A DNA stretch of 64,000 nucleotides from Streptococcus sp. F0442 (GCF_000314795.2 NZ_KB373315.1:56001-120000), one strand, 5' to 3'. Positions 9,975 through 18,035 are shown, counted from the first letter of the stretch. Program-made: numbers and translations. Notes: generated by a model not told the origin, from the sequence alone.

Positions 9975-11144
9975 TTATAAAATGTGATCGACCTTTTCAA
10001 CCTGATAAAGGGCAATTGCCATGATGATGGTTAAGACCAGCAACATGAGGACCGCTGGTGTCCATGAGTGGAAGATCGATTTACTATACCCAAAGAGGAT
10101 AGGACCAAAGGCCGCAAAGACATAGCCTCCTGTTTGAGCAAGGCCAGAAAGTTGGGCCGTTTTTTCAGGTGTGCTCGATTTCATGGAGAAAGCAACCATG
10201 AGGTAAGGGAAAAGCGAGCTAACGGAACTTCCGATAAGGACGTTTAGAAGGAGCCAGTAGAAAAAGTTGCTCGTCGGAATTAAGAGCATGGCTACTCCTA
10301 GAATCCCTGCTCCGACAACAATCGTAAGCATCAAGCGTCGATTACGATCTGACAACCGTGTGGTTAAACTTGGGATAGTCAGAGAGAAAGGTAGACTAAT
10401 GAGAGTAAAAACTGTAGCAAGAAGACCAGATTCAACCTGTGAAACACCAGCTTGAACAGCCATAGTTGGAAGCCAGGTCATGCTTGTATAGAAAAGTAGA
10501 GACTGAAGTCCACCAAAAATCATGATAGCCCAAACGTATTTATTGGTATACCATTTACTACTAGATTCACTAGTAGTCGTCTTTTTAAGGTGGTGGTTGT
10601 AGCGAAGGTTGGGGATCCAGATGAGTAAAGCCAGTGCACAGACGACAGTCAAGATGTTGACTAGCCCTTGCCAAGAAGTAGCTTGGGTGATGGGAACAGC
10701 CACAGAAGCTGCGATCGCTGTAGACATCCCCATAGAAGTGATGTATAAAGTGGTTAAAATACCGAGTTGCTTCGGTCGATTTGCTTGGATAAGACTGGGA
10801 AGCAGAACATTGAGAAAAGCAATACTTGCTCCAATCAAGATGGTTCCCAGATAGAGAAAGGGGAGGTTGATCGTTCGAATGGCAGATCCAATCGTCATTA
10901 CGATCAAGACAAGAAAGAAGAGACGCTCAATCCCTAATTTTTGAGCAAATTGAATCGCAAAAGGTGAGAAAATGGCAAAAGTCAGAAGTGGCAAGCTAGT
11001 CAATAGTCCCAGAGAGCTCACATCAACCCCCAAACCAGCTGCGATGTCAGACAAGACTGTCGGAAGCGTTGTAAATGGTGTTCGTAAAACAATCCCAAGC
11101 ATAATGATGCCTGGGATGAATAACATAGAATGTGTTTTTTTCAT
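9975..11144 (-). CDS. MFS transporter, CynX/NimT family
   Basis: A 389-residue integral membrane protein with about 12 hydrophobic segments in two halves split by a basic cytoplasmic loop near residues 190-205 (RYNHHLKKTTTSESSSKW). The N-terminus (PGIIMLGIVLRTPFTTLPTV) and the SLPLLTFAIFSPFAIQFAQK motif are typical of the CynX/NimT branch of the major facilitator superfamily. The substrate cannot be read from sequence. The ATG is preceded by GAGGATTT on the minus strand. It stands alone between the LysM gene and the csRNA block. Confidence 0.85.
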   Translation of the reverse strand: MKKTHSMLFIPGIIMLGIVLRTPFTTLPTVLSDIAAGLGVDVSSLGLLTSLPLLTFAIFSPFAIQFAQKLGIERLFFLVLIVMTIGSAIRTINLPFLYLGTILIGASIAFLNVLLPSLIQANRPKQLGILTTLYITSMGMSTAIAASVAVPITQATSWQGLVNILTVVCALALLIWIPNLRYNHHLKKTTTSESSSKWYTNKYVWAIMIFGGLQSLLFYTSMTWLPTMAVQAGVSQVESGLLATVFTLISLPFSLTIPSLTTRLSDRNRRLMLTIVVGAGILGVAMLLIPTSNFFYWLLLNVLIGSSVSSLFPYLMVAFSMKSSTPEKTAQLSGLAQTGGYVFAAFGPILFGYSKSIFHSWTPAVLMLLVLTIIMAIALYQVEKVDHIL

Positions 11145-11225
11145 AAATCCTCCTCAGACAAAAAATTCTCTTCATTATAACATAGATTAAGCAACAATTG
11201 GAGTATTTATACAAATGAAGGGTTA

Positions 11226-11394
11226 GGATCGTAGTTCTCACTGTCATTCGAACTGCATCAATGTACCTAAGCTCGTCTACGCCCCTATTGGACTTGACTC
11301 ACTAAAAAATAAGGATCGTAGTTCTCACTGGCGTTCGAACTGCATCAATATCTCTAAATTCGGTTGAACTCTCTGAGTTCACCTCATTAAGAGA
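11226..11394. repeat. Two hairpin-forming intergenic repeat units
   Basis: Units start at 11226 and 11313 with GGATCGTAGTTCTCACTG, then TTCGAACTGCATCAA. GTAGTTC and GAACTGC within a unit can pair. The second unit also holds GAACTCTCTGAGTTC, a short palindrome. They abut the terminator of the first csRNA gene. Related units follow at 11625-11872. No coding potential is seen in this stretch. Confidence 0.75.
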
Positions 11395-11398
11395 TATA

Positions 11399-11493
11399 GA
11401 AAAAGCCACCGGTTTTGGTGGCTCTTATAGGGAGATTATTATGAAAAAGTTTAGGATTTTCTATCAAACAAAGTTAGGAGGTCTTCATTTGAT
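11399..11493 (-). ncRNA. CiaR-dependent small RNA (csRNA), copy 1
   Basis: An approximately 95-nt minus-strand RNA gene. A CiaR repeat and a TATAAT at exact spacing lie upstream, and a GCCACC/GGTGGC hairpin with a U-tract ends it. The RNA carries GACCTCCTAACTTTG (anti-Shine-Dalgarno) and TTTTTCATAATAATCTCCC, which is the exact complement of a ribosome binding site plus AUG start. This matches the streptococcal csRNA family, which represses translation of targets such as comC in pneumococcus. The 5' end is placed about seven bases after the -10. It is near-identical to the copy at 11873-11967 and related to that at 29385-29481. Confidence 0.88.
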
Positions 11494-11499
11494 GATTTC

Positions 11500-11532
11500 A
11501 TTATAAGGCATCTTGCTTAAAGAAAACTTAAG
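11500..11532 (-). promoter_or_regulatory. CiaR-type promoter of csRNA copy 1
   Basis: On the minus strand: CTTAAG-TTTTC-TTTAAG (11532-11516), 10 bases, then TATAAT (11505-11500). This is the CiaR site (TTTAAG-N5-TTTAAG) with the 10-base gap to the -10 that is characteristic of CiaR-activated promoters; one half-site has a single mismatch. Confidence 0.88.
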
Positions 11533-11624
11533 AAAAGTCTCTAATGGAAAGAATCGGTCTGAAGTCTGAGAAAATACATTAGCCAGCATCATAAACAGGA
11601 TGCGTTTTTTATTTAAAATAATAA

Positions 11625-11872
11625 AGATCGTAGTTCTTACTAGCGTTCGAACTGCATCAACGTACCTAAGCTCATAAACGTTCGAAAAAGAGAATAAGGA
11701 ACGTAGTTTTCGCTTCGCTCAAACTGCATCAATATCTCTAAATTCGGTTGAACTCTCTGAGTTCACCTCGTTAAGTATTATAAGGATCGTAGTTCTCACT
11801 GTCGTTCGAACTGCGTCAACGTACCTAAGTTCGTCTACGCCCCTATTGGACTTGACTCACTAAGGTACGTAG
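11625..11872. repeat. Three further hairpin-forming repeat units
   Basis: Units begin at 11625, 11698 and 11784. The one at 11784 reproduces the tail of the 11226 unit (GTCTACGCCCCTATTGGACT), and the one at 11698 reproduces the tail of the 11313 unit (AATTCGGTTGAACTCTCTGA). The last unit abuts the terminator of the second csRNA gene. The stretch between 11533 and 11625 holds no gene. Confidence 0.72.
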
Positions 11873-11967
11873 AAAAAAGCCACCGATTTTGGTGGCTCTT
11901 ATAGGGAGATTATTATGAAAAAGTTTAGGATTTTCTATCAAACAAAGTTAGGAGGTCTTCATTTGAT
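11873..11967 (-). ncRNA. CiaR-dependent small RNA (csRNA), copy 2
   Basis: An approximately 95-nt RNA gene almost identical to the csRNA at 11399-11493 over the transcribed region; the terminator differs by one base (CACCAAAATCGG against CACCAAAACCGG). It has the same anti-Shine-Dalgarno and anti-start-codon segments. The two copies lie 474 bases apart in the same orientation, each followed on its 3' side by the same repeat units, so the whole block appears to have been duplicated. Confidence 0.88.
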
Positions 11968-11973
11968 GGTTTT

Positions 11974-12006
11974 ATTATAAGACTGATTTCTTAAAGAAAA
12001 CTTAAG
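11974..12006 (-). promoter_or_regulatory. CiaR-type promoter of csRNA copy 2
   Basis: On the minus strand: CTTAAG-TTTTC-TTTAAG (12006-11990), exactly 10 bases, TATAAT (11979-11974). Half-site sequences are the same as for copy 1, but the 10-base spacer differs, so the promoters have drifted outside the functional bases. Confidence 0.88.
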
Positions 12007-12063
12007 AAAAGACACTGTTTATAAGAATCGGTCTTAGGTCGGATAATTTTTTTACAATAGAAA

Positions 12064-12142
12064 CTATTTAGATTTTTTTCTAAATAGAGTTGACAATTTT
12101 AGTTTAAAGTACTAGAATCTATTTAGAAAGATATCTAAATAG
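12064..12142 (+). promoter_or_regulatory. Promoter with two perfect ArsR/SdpR-type operators
   Basis: CTATTTAG-N8-CTAAATAG occurs twice, at 12064-12087 and 12119-12142. Between them lie TTGACA (12090-12095), a 17-base spacer and TAGAAT (12113-12118). One operator therefore abuts the -35 and the other covers the start of transcription. This is strong evidence for autorepression by the adjacent ArsR-family gene. Confidence 0.9.
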
Positions 12143-12159
12143 AATAGAGGAGATAGAGA

Positions 12160-12441
12160 ATGAATTTTGCGCAAACATTTAAAGCTTTATCGAATCCGAT
12201 AAGAAGAAGTATCTTAGAGTTGCTAAAGGCGGGGAAATTATCCGCGGGCGATATCGCTGGCCACTTTGATGTAGCAGGAGCGACCATTTCCCATCATTTA
12301 AGCCTCCTCAAGCAGGCAGATTTAATTCGAGAGGAAAAAGAGAAGAATTTTATCTACTATGAACTCAATACTTCTGTCTTGGAAGATTTGATGGTCTGGC
12401 TCGTTGATTTGAAAGGAGATTCTACTGATGAAAACAAATAA
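12160..12441 (+). CDS. ArsR-family repressor, SdpR type
   Basis: A 93-residue winged-helix regulator. FKALSNPIRRSILELLKAGK and the recognition region GATISHHLSLLKQADLIREE are typical of the SdpR branch of ArsR. There are no cysteines for metal sensing, in line with SdpR. It overlaps the next gene, an SdpI-like membrane protein, by 14 bases. In Bacillus subtilis SdpI captures the toxin SdpC and then sequesters SdpR at the membrane; the same circuit is plausible here but no toxin gene is visible. Confidence 0.9.
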   Translation: MNFAQTFKALSNPIRRSILELLKAGKLSAGDIAGHFDVAGATISHHLSLLKQADLIREEKEKNFIYYELNTSVLEDLMVWLVDLKGDSTDENK

Positions 12442-13063
12442 AACTCTATTGACTGTAACTTCTACCGTAACACTCTTCCCCATACTTTGGGGCTTGATCA
12501 TTTGGTCACAATTGCCTAACCAAATCCCGATTCACTTTAATGTTGCCGGTCAGGCCAATAACTTCCAATCGAAAGCACTAGCTGTGTTTGGTCTTCCTTT
12601 TTTCCTTCTCTTGGTGCATCTGTTTGTGATCTTTATGATCGGACGTGATCCTAAGAACCGCACGATGAATGAGAAAATGGTCAAAGTGATCTACTGGTTG
12701 ATTCCAATAGTCTCCTTAATCGTCTCCTATCTCATCTATAGTAAGGCGCTAGGTTCTACTACCAATCCATCTGTTTTTGTTTCGGCTTTGCTAGGGCTCA
12801 TCTTTGTAATCATGGGCAACTACATGCCTAAGCTAAAAGTGAACCATACGGTTGGGATCCGTCTGCCTTGGACCTTACAGAGTGAAGATAACTGGCACAA
12901 AACCCATCGCTTGGCAGGGAAGTTGTGGGTCCTCGGAGGCTTGATCCTCCTACTGGAAGCTGGCCTTCAATTCGCGCTTTCTTATGTATTGGTGCTGGTC
13001 ATCCTCGCCATTGTGTTTATCCCTATGATGTACTCTTATCAATTAAGTCGGAAAAATCGTTAG
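12428..13063 (+). CDS. SdpI-family membrane protein (DUF1648 + SdpI domains)
   Basis: A 211-residue protein with six hydrophobic segments. The DUF1648 signature (LPNQIPIHFNVAGQANNF) lies at about 30-47 after the first segment. The SdpI signature (MGNYMPKLKVNHTVGIRLPW with SEDNWHKTHRLAGK) is in the second half. In B. subtilis this family gives immunity to the SdpC toxin and signals to SdpR. Translationally coupled to the ArsR gene and followed by a strong terminator, so it is a two-gene operon. No sdpABC genes are nearby. Confidence 0.9.
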   Translation: MKTNKTLLTVTSTVTLFPILWGLIIWSQLPNQIPIHFNVAGQANNFQSKALAVFGLPFFLLLVHLFVIFMIGRDPKNRTMNEKMVKVIYWLIPIVSLIVSYLIYSKALGSTTNPSVFVSALLGLIFVIMGNYMPKLKVNHTVGIRLPWTLQSEDNWHKTHRLAGKLWVLGGLILLLEAGLQFALSYVLVLVILAIVFIPMMYSYQLSRKNR

Positions 13064-13070
13064 TATAAAA

Positions 13071-13120
13071 AACAACCAGAGAAGAAGCAGTCGTGAACTG
13101 TTTCTTTTCTGGTTGTTTTT
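13071..13120 (+). terminator. Terminator of the sdpR/sdpI-like operon
   Basis: AACAACCAGA and TCTGGTTGTT close a longer interrupted stem (AAGAA/TTCTT, CAGT/ACTG) and are followed by TTT. The 257 bases from here to 13377 hold no recognisable gene. Confidence 0.85.
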
Positions 13121-13377
13121 GCATATTCATCGTTTCAAATTCCAAATTTTCAGGGAAAGATTTTTTTCTGAAAGTCGAAGGTCTATCCTTTGTATGAGGA
13201 AGGTTTTATGTCTTTGGATAAGTAGAGTGGATGACTAGGGGTTCCATTTTTATTTCTCTTTAAGCAATGTAAGTTAGGTATCAATGAAATAACTTCTTTA
13301 TCACGACTAAAAAGGATTTTTCCTTTGGCTTCAATTCCTAATTAATCAATGAACCTAATACTAGGTCTCGAAAAGAA

Positions 13378-13602
13378 TTATGCTTCCTCTTTCTGTCTGA
13401 GTTCAAAGAGGTCTTCTATTTTCAGATTAAAAACTTGAGCAATTTTAAGAGCCATTTCCAGCGAAGGATTGTAACGGTTATTTTCTAAGTGCAGAATTGT
13501 CTCGCGTCGCATGCCGATGAGGTCGGCTAACTCCTGCTGGGTCATGCCTGTGGACTCACGAACAGATTTGAGATTAGTAATAATCTTGCTTTCTTTGGCC
13601 AT
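13378..13602 (-). CDS. XRE-family HTH regulator
   Basis: A 74-residue Cro/CI-type repressor. The helix-turn-helix is at about 19-43 (MTQQELADLIGMRRETILHL). The ending IAQVFNLKIEDLFEL is typical of short single-domain XRE proteins that control an adjacent membrane protein. It starts two bases after the stop of the upstream membrane-protein gene on the minus strand, so it is the second gene of that operon. Confidence 0.88.
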   Translation of the reverse strand: MAKESKIITNLKSVRESTGMTQQELADLIGMRRETILHLENNRYNPSLEMALKIAQVFNLKIEDLFELRQKEEA

Positions 13603-13604
13603 GC

Positions 13605-14201
13605 TTATCCTCTCCGTTCCAAGATAAGATAGACAACCGCAAAGATGAAAATCAAGGCAGATATGCTAATAAAGATCTGGCCCATGTGAAGAGTGAGAGA
13701 CCCTATATACCCAATGATAACTGCTAGAATCATCAGTGCGCCTAGTATAAAAACAAACATCAAGCTAGCTGCCTTGGCTAAATTAGCATAAAAGCGTTCG
13801 TCCGGAGTTTCCTTGACATTTTTCAAACAGAAAAAACCAAATACAATCACTTCAATAACGAGACCAATTCCCAAAATCCATTCTTTAATACCAGAACTTT
13901 CGCTTGGGGTCGCAACCCAAATCCCTACTGTATAAAAAATGCTTGCTGCAAAAAAAAGTATCGTGTAAAGCTTAGCAGACAAGTCAAAAATAGTCTTCCC
14001 CTCACCTTTCTGAATCTTATGAGGCCGTGGTTTCATATGTAGCCAGCTCCATATAGCTATAATTTGACCTGACACTGAAATACCAGTAATAACTAACTTG
14101 GACCCCCAACTAAGATTAGAACCAAATAAAACAATAAAATCAATAAAGAGAGCTACGGCAATCATTGCAATGAGGCCACGCATTTTTTGACTTTTTTTCA
14201 C
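13605..14201 (-). CDS. Hypothetical membrane protein paired with an XRE regulator
   Basis: I do not recognise the family. The start is taken as GTG at 14201 because GGAG lies seven bases upstream; a longer reading from 14237 would begin inside an operator-like palindrome. The 198-residue protein has six hydrophobic segments in three pairs, with a cytoplasmic stretch near KPRPHKIQKGEGKTIFDL and a conserved-looking KNVKETPDERFYANLAKAAS. It precedes the XRE gene in a two-gene operon with palindromic sites upstream. Confidence 0.75.
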   Translation of the reverse strand: MKKSQKMRGLIAMIAVALFIDFIVLFGSNLSWGSKLVITGISVSGQIIAIWSWLHMKPRPHKIQKGEGKTIFDLSAKLYTILFFAASIFYTVGIWVATPSESSGIKEWILGIGLVIEVIVFGFFCLKNVKETPDERFYANLAKAASLMFVFILGALMILAVIIGYIGSLTLHMGQIFISISALIFIFAVVYLILERRG

Positions 14202-14218
14202 GATAGACTCCTTTTTTA

Positions 14219-14265
14219 TGTTATAAATATATAACATTTAAATTTTATGTTATAAATATATCACA
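14219..14265 (-). promoter_or_regulatory. Two operator-like palindromes upstream of the membrane/XRE operon
   Basis: TGTTATAAATATATAACA (14219-14236) is an inverted repeat with 7-base arms. TGTTATAAATATATCACA (14248-14265) is a near copy with one changed base. They are spaced 29 bases apart within a direct repeat (TTATGTTATAAATATAT). They lie immediately upstream of the GTG start, where the XRE protein would be expected to bind. Confidence 0.7.
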
Positions 14266-14999
14266 CTTAAATTTAGAAAGCAAGAATTTATGTGTCAATG
14301 TGGCAATTATTTGAAAAAATTTTTTAATTAAAGACCTCGCTAGTCAAACAACTAAAGAATTTTTTGAAGCAATGCATCGGATTTGGTTTGGATGGTTTCG
14401 TTAATAATATTTGATGATAAAGAATTTTTGGAAAATCTAGATACTGTATGAATCTCTGCTTTTTTCTTAGACAGTTATAAAGTCGATCAGAATGAACCTT
14501 GTAAATGTATAAGCTAATTCTTACAGACCTAAACTATTCCCCTGTTTAAAAAATACTGATTCAAATTTTATGAAATTAAACAGTATATCCCGTTCTGAAA
14601 AGCCTTGATATTACGCTATTTTTAATCCAACTGAAACCCAAACTTTCCAAACCAGGTCTTAAGAAAGCTCGTAAAGCATCACAATTATCAAAACGTTAAT
14701 CAACACGCTTATATCAACGTTTACAGACATTTAAGAAATTTCTCTTGGATGTCTTTTTTTGTCTAGCTAAATTTTACAAATTGGGCAATTTAGGTTACTC
14801 AATAATATAAAAAAGATAAAAATTTAAAGTTCGAATTTTAATTTTAAAAAAAGTAATTATTATTGAATATCTGTTCAAACATTTTTTCTTTTCTAAGGTT
14901 AATATAAGTATATATACTTTAAAAAAGGAAGTCAAACATCTTGCTCATAGATTTTTGCATTTTTAAAAAATACATTTTGTCATATAATAATGTGGAAAA
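14266..14999. other. AT-rich region without genes; relics only
   Basis: No ORF with a ribosome binding site is seen. A plus-strand fragment near 14588-14694 can be read as LFLIQLKPKLSKPGLKKARK and ends in a stop; it may be the tail of a decayed gene, perhaps a transposase, but it is not recognised. AATCCAACTG (14624) and CAAACCAGGTC (14648) recur together at 18156 and 18169 on the other side of the exporter genes. A 14-bp palindrome AAGTATATATACTT lies at 14906-14919. Confidence 0.5.
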
Positions 15000-15028
15000 T
15001 TGACGGATTCCTTAAATAATCATACAAT
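15000..15028 (+). promoter_or_regulatory. Predicted promoter of the ABC exporter operon
   Basis: TTGACG (15000-15005), a 17-base spacer and TACAAT (15023-15028) form a good sigma-A promoter about 125 bases before the first small ORF. Confidence 0.65.
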
Positions 15029-15153
15029 ATGAATATGTAAACCCTTACATACTATTCTACTTATACTTGATAAAATGCAAGTTCTTGAGGATCTATAAAT
15101 ATATAGACACTCTTCTATTTATAAAGTGAAATAAAGAATCACGGAGAAAGTTT

Positions 15154-15357
15154 ATGGATATTAAAGAGACATTCAACCAGCTAGACAATACAAAATTTAA
15201 TGATTTCAATAATCGCCTTGAAGGTTTTGAGAAACTTTTTAAAGACAAATATTATTTTACCCATCCCGAAGATTTTAGCTCAATCTTTAGCATTTTGGTA
15301 AAGTATGGAAAAAGTACAAGTAAATATATTTTATCGAAAGGAGAGATATATGAGTGA
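15154..15357 (+). CDS. 67-residue small protein at the head of the exporter operon
   Basis: Not recognised. The ATG follows GGAG at a spacing of seven. The product is hydrophilic and charged, with no signal peptide, membrane segment, Cys or Gly-Gly leader. The aromatic-rich middle (KDKYYFTHPEDFSSIFSIL) is its most distinctive part. The stop lies eight bases inside the ABC ATPase gene, whose ribosome binding site is within this ORF, so the two are translationally coupled. It could be a peptide substrate, an accessory protein or a remnant of a larger gene; context favours a link to the exporter. Confidence 0.55.
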   Translation: MDIKETFNQLDNTKFNDFNNRLEGFEKLFKDKYYFTHPEDFSSIFSILVKYGKSTSKYILSKGEIYE

Positions 15358-16336
15358 AATAGTTATTAATGCTCAGAATTTATCTAAAAATTTTTATAAT
15401 TTTGATTCAAGACTCCCATTTATCAAGAGATTTTTGAAACGTAATCAAATAACGATTCGAGCTGTTCAAGATATTAGTTTTACGATTAAGAGAGGGAGTA
15501 TAGTTGGCTTTATTGGGAGTAATGGAGCTGGTAAATCCACAACGATTAAAATGTTGACTGGGACTCTTTATCCTAGTTCCGGAAAATTAGAAGTGAATGG
15601 AGAAATTCCATTTAAAAGAAGTATAAATTTTAGAAAAAAAATTTCAATAGTAGTAGGAAATAAATTACAGTTATTTCAAGATGTTTCGGCTATGGATTAT
15701 TTTCAATTGATTGGTACTTTATATGAGGTAGAACCGGCGATTTTACAAGAACGAATTCAGGAATTAAGCAATTTGTTGAATGTAAAAGATCAGCTTTACC
15801 AGCAGGTCCGGACCCTCTCTCTTGGACAAAAAATGAAAATGGAGTTTATCGCGGCATCTTTAACAAGTCCGGAAATATTATTTTTAGACGAGCCTACTAT
15901 AGGGTTAGATATACAGTCTAAAAAAGATATCAGAACATTTTTAAAGAAAATGAATGAAGAATGTCATACTACTATTATTTTAACGAGTCATGATATGGAT
16001 GATATTTCGTCTGTTTGTGACGAATTAATCGTCATTGACAAAGGAAAAATTATTTTGCAGGAGTCAATGGATGTTATTTTATCTAAATTTTCTGATTTTA
16101 AATATTTAAAGATAAAAATGACATTAGATTTGGTACCAGAGTTATGCTCTGTTAAAGGAGTAGTAGTCATTTCTCAAACAAAATCGGAATGTATACTAAA
16201 AATACCTAGAGATTTTGTCTTTGAGACATTAGAATCAATCAATAAGCTTGTAGATATAGAAGATTTTGAAATATCAAATCTTTCTTTAGAAGAAATTATT
16301 TTACAAAACTATTTTACAAAAAAGGAGCACAATTGA
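15350..16336 (+). CDS. ABC-2 exporter ATP-binding protein (COG4586 type)
   Basis: A 328-residue ATPase. Start at 15350 (MSEIVINAQNL) because AAAGGAGAG lies just upstream; a longer frame from 15305 lacks a site. Walker A is GSNGAGKST (about 64-72), the signature is LSLGQKMKMEF, Walker B is ILFLDEPTIGLD, and the switch histidine is in LTSHDMDD. The N-terminal stretch before the beta-sandwich and the C-terminal extension match the COG4586 group, which works with two DUF990-type permeases. It overlaps both neighbours. Codon use is strikingly AT-rich compared with the flanking core genes. Confidence 0.88.
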   Translation: MSEIVINAQNLSKNFYNFDSRLPFIKRFLKRNQITIRAVQDISFTIKRGSIVGFIGSNGAGKSTTIKMLTGTLYPSSGKLEVNGEIPFKRSINFRKKISIVVGNKLQLFQDVSAMDYFQLIGTLYEVEPAILQERIQELSNLLNVKDQLYQQVRTLSLGQKMKMEFIAASLTSPEILFLDEPTIGLDIQSKKDIRTFLKKMNEECHTTIILTSHDMDDISSVCDELIVIDKGKIILQESMDVILSKFSDFKYLKIKMTLDLVPELCSVKGVVVISQTKSECILKIPRDFVFETLESINKLVDIEDFEISNLSLEEIILQNYFTKKEHN

Positions 16337-17127
16337 AAAAAGAAATGTCTATTATTCTGATATCATTTCGATCTATTTTGAACTATAAATCAAGTGTACT
16401 ATTGTTAATGTTACAGGCAAGTATACAAATTATGATATCAGTATTTTTATGGACGTATATATATCAGAGTAACCAGATAAATATAGCAGGATATGATTTT
16501 ACCTCAATGGTTCAATACTATTTGGGGACTATAATTTTTTCATATTTTGTTTTTTATCCAGTTGATTGGGAAATCAATGACGATGTTCATTCAGGAAATT
16601 TTTTTAGCATATTAATAAAACCTGTTACTTTTTATAAGTATTATTTTTGTAAAATGCTTGGAGATAGGCTTGCTCATTTATTATTTATCATCATTCCTGT
16701 CATTTTATTCTCCAGTGTTTATTACAAGAATGAGTTATTAACCATTGAAATTCTTATTTTAGGAAGTATTGCAATTATTCTATCTATGGTTCTATGGTTT
16801 TTAATATCATGTTGTGTAGGTATGCTTTCTTTTTGGTTAGAAAATATATTTTTTGTCCTTACTGTTAAAGAAATAGTAATTCAGTTTTTATCAGGAATAT
16901 TATTGCCTTTAAGTTTTTTTTCAAATAATTTTCGTCTGTTTTTAGATGTATTACCTTTTAAATACTTAGTATATGAACCGCTTCAGATGTTTAGTAATGA
17001 TACATATAAATTAATAGACTATTTGAGAATTATTTGTATTCAATTGATTTGGTGCATCATTTTTTATATTATATCAAGATTCATATTGAGAAAAGGAGTG
17101 GAGCACTTCTCAAATGTGGGAGGATAA
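16333..17127 (+). CDS. ABC-2 family permease (first of two)
   Basis: A 264-residue protein with six membrane segments. The start is TTG at 16333, overlapping the ATPase stop by four bases with AAGGAG six bases upstream; the ATG at 16345 is too far from that site. DVHSGNFFSILIKPVTFYKY is the conserved cytoplasmic loop of the COG4587/ABC-2 exporter permeases. It probably pairs with the next permease. The substrate is unknown. Confidence 0.85.
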   Translation: MKKEMSIILISFRSILNYKSSVLLLMLQASIQIMISVFLWTYIYQSNQINIAGYDFTSMVQYYLGTIIFSYFVFYPVDWEINDDVHSGNFFSILIKPVTFYKYYFCKMLGDRLAHLLFIIIPVILFSSVYYKNELLTIEILILGSIAIILSMVLWFLISCCVGMLSFWLENIFFVLTVKEIVIQFLSGILLPLSFFSNNFRLFLDVLPFKYLVYEPLQMFSNDTYKLIDYLRIICIQLIWCIIFYIISRFILRKGVEHFSNVGG

Positions 17128-17128
17128 A

Positions 17129-17914
17129 ATGTTTAGAATAAAAGTAATTTTTAGGCTACTTCATTTTGGTTTTAAATCTGATATGAATTTTCATTTTGAC
17201 TTCTTTTGTGGTCTATTTTCGTCGATACTGTGGATTGGTTTACCTATTGTATTTTTTAGATTGATTTTCTTAAACATAGACTCTTTTAATGGTTGGGACT
17301 ATTATCAAATTTTATTTTTGGTAGGTTCCTACACTATTGTAGATGGAGTTATGATGGGATTGTTAATTAGAAGTATGGGAATTTTAGAATCAGATATTTT
17401 GAGTGGTAACTTGGATCAAATTTTATTGAGGCCGTTTGATACTCAGTTGTTCTATATTTTTAGATCATTTAATTTAGTTCAATTCGTGAATACTTTTTTT
17501 GGACTTGCGATCATTTTTATAAGTTATGGAAATTTAAATGTACATTTAAATTCATTAAAAATATTATTTTATATCCTTTCTTTAATGTGTGGTTGTATTA
17601 TATATTATTCAATTTGGTTTCTAATAACGATTAGTTCATTTTGGTTCCCAACTAAATTTTCAAAAGTAGATGTATTTTTGAATTATATTGGAATTTCTAA
17701 GTATCCATATAATATTTTTACAGGTATTAACAGATTGATCACTATGTTATTTGTTCCCAATTTATTAATTGCCAATCCTGCAGTATTAATATTTTTAGGG
17801 AAAGATACATTGAACCTATTTTTCTATCAAATAGTTTTTACAGTTTTTTTGATTATTATCAGTCGTACAATTTTTAGAAAAGGATTGAAAAAATATGAAA
17901 GTGCAGGAAGATAA
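17129..17914 (+). CDS. ABC-2 family permease (second of two, DUF990 type)
   Basis: A 261-residue protein with six membrane segments. Start at 17129 because GGGAGG precedes it by five bases and it lies two bases after the previous stop; the ATG at 17114 has no well-placed site. ILSGNLDQILLRPFDTQLFY matches the SGxLDxxLLRP motif of COG3694/DUF990 permeases. With the ATPase and first permease it forms a complete exporter. Its 3' end overlaps a 46-residue ORF. Confidence 0.85.
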   Translation: MFRIKVIFRLLHFGFKSDMNFHFDFFCGLFSSILWIGLPIVFFRLIFLNIDSFNGWDYYQILFLVGSYTIVDGVMMGLLIRSMGILESDILSGNLDQILLRPFDTQLFYIFRSFNLVQFVNTFFGLAIIFISYGNLNVHLNSLKILFYILSLMCGCIIYYSIWFLITISSFWFPTKFSKVDVFLNYIGISKYPYNIFTGINRLITMLFVPNLLIANPAVLIFLGKDTLNLFFYQIVFTVFLIIISRTIFRKGLKKYESAGR

Positions 17915-18035
17915 ACAATGTTGTTCAGTTATATGTTTGACTAAAGGAAGTGATTCGCTGTACTTTGTTTTGTGGTCATTGAAACATCAGATAATTATAA
18001 ACTATAATTTAAAGAATAGTATTATTAACTTATAG
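17895..18035 (+). CDS. Candidate 46-residue cysteine-containing peptide
   Basis: Too short for standard gene calling and not recognised. ATG at 17895 lies inside the end of the second permease gene, with AAAAGGA ten bases upstream. The product begins MKVQEDKQCCSVICLTKGSD, with cysteines at 9, 10 and 14, continues with SLYFVLWSLKHQI and ends NSIINL. Position, overlap and the cysteine cluster would fit a peptide made with the exporter, but it may be chance reading frame in AT-rich DNA. Confidence 0.3.
   Translation: MKVQEDKQCCSVICLTKGSDSLYFVLWSLKHQIIINYNLKNSIINL

Noticed and set aside
11430..11506. Plus-strand mini-ORF starting MKKFRIFYQTKLGGLHLM with a GGGAG site, present twice (also near 11912) and resembling a double-glycine peptide.
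   Set aside because: It is the complement of the csRNA genes. The minus strand has a CiaR site, -10 at exact spacing and a terminator, and the third copy keeps these. The apparent ribosome binding site and ATG arise because the csRNA is antisense to such sites.
14588..14694. Fragment ending KPGLKKARKASQLSKR, considered as a transposase tail.
   Set aside because: Too short and not recognised; recorded only as part of the gene-free region.
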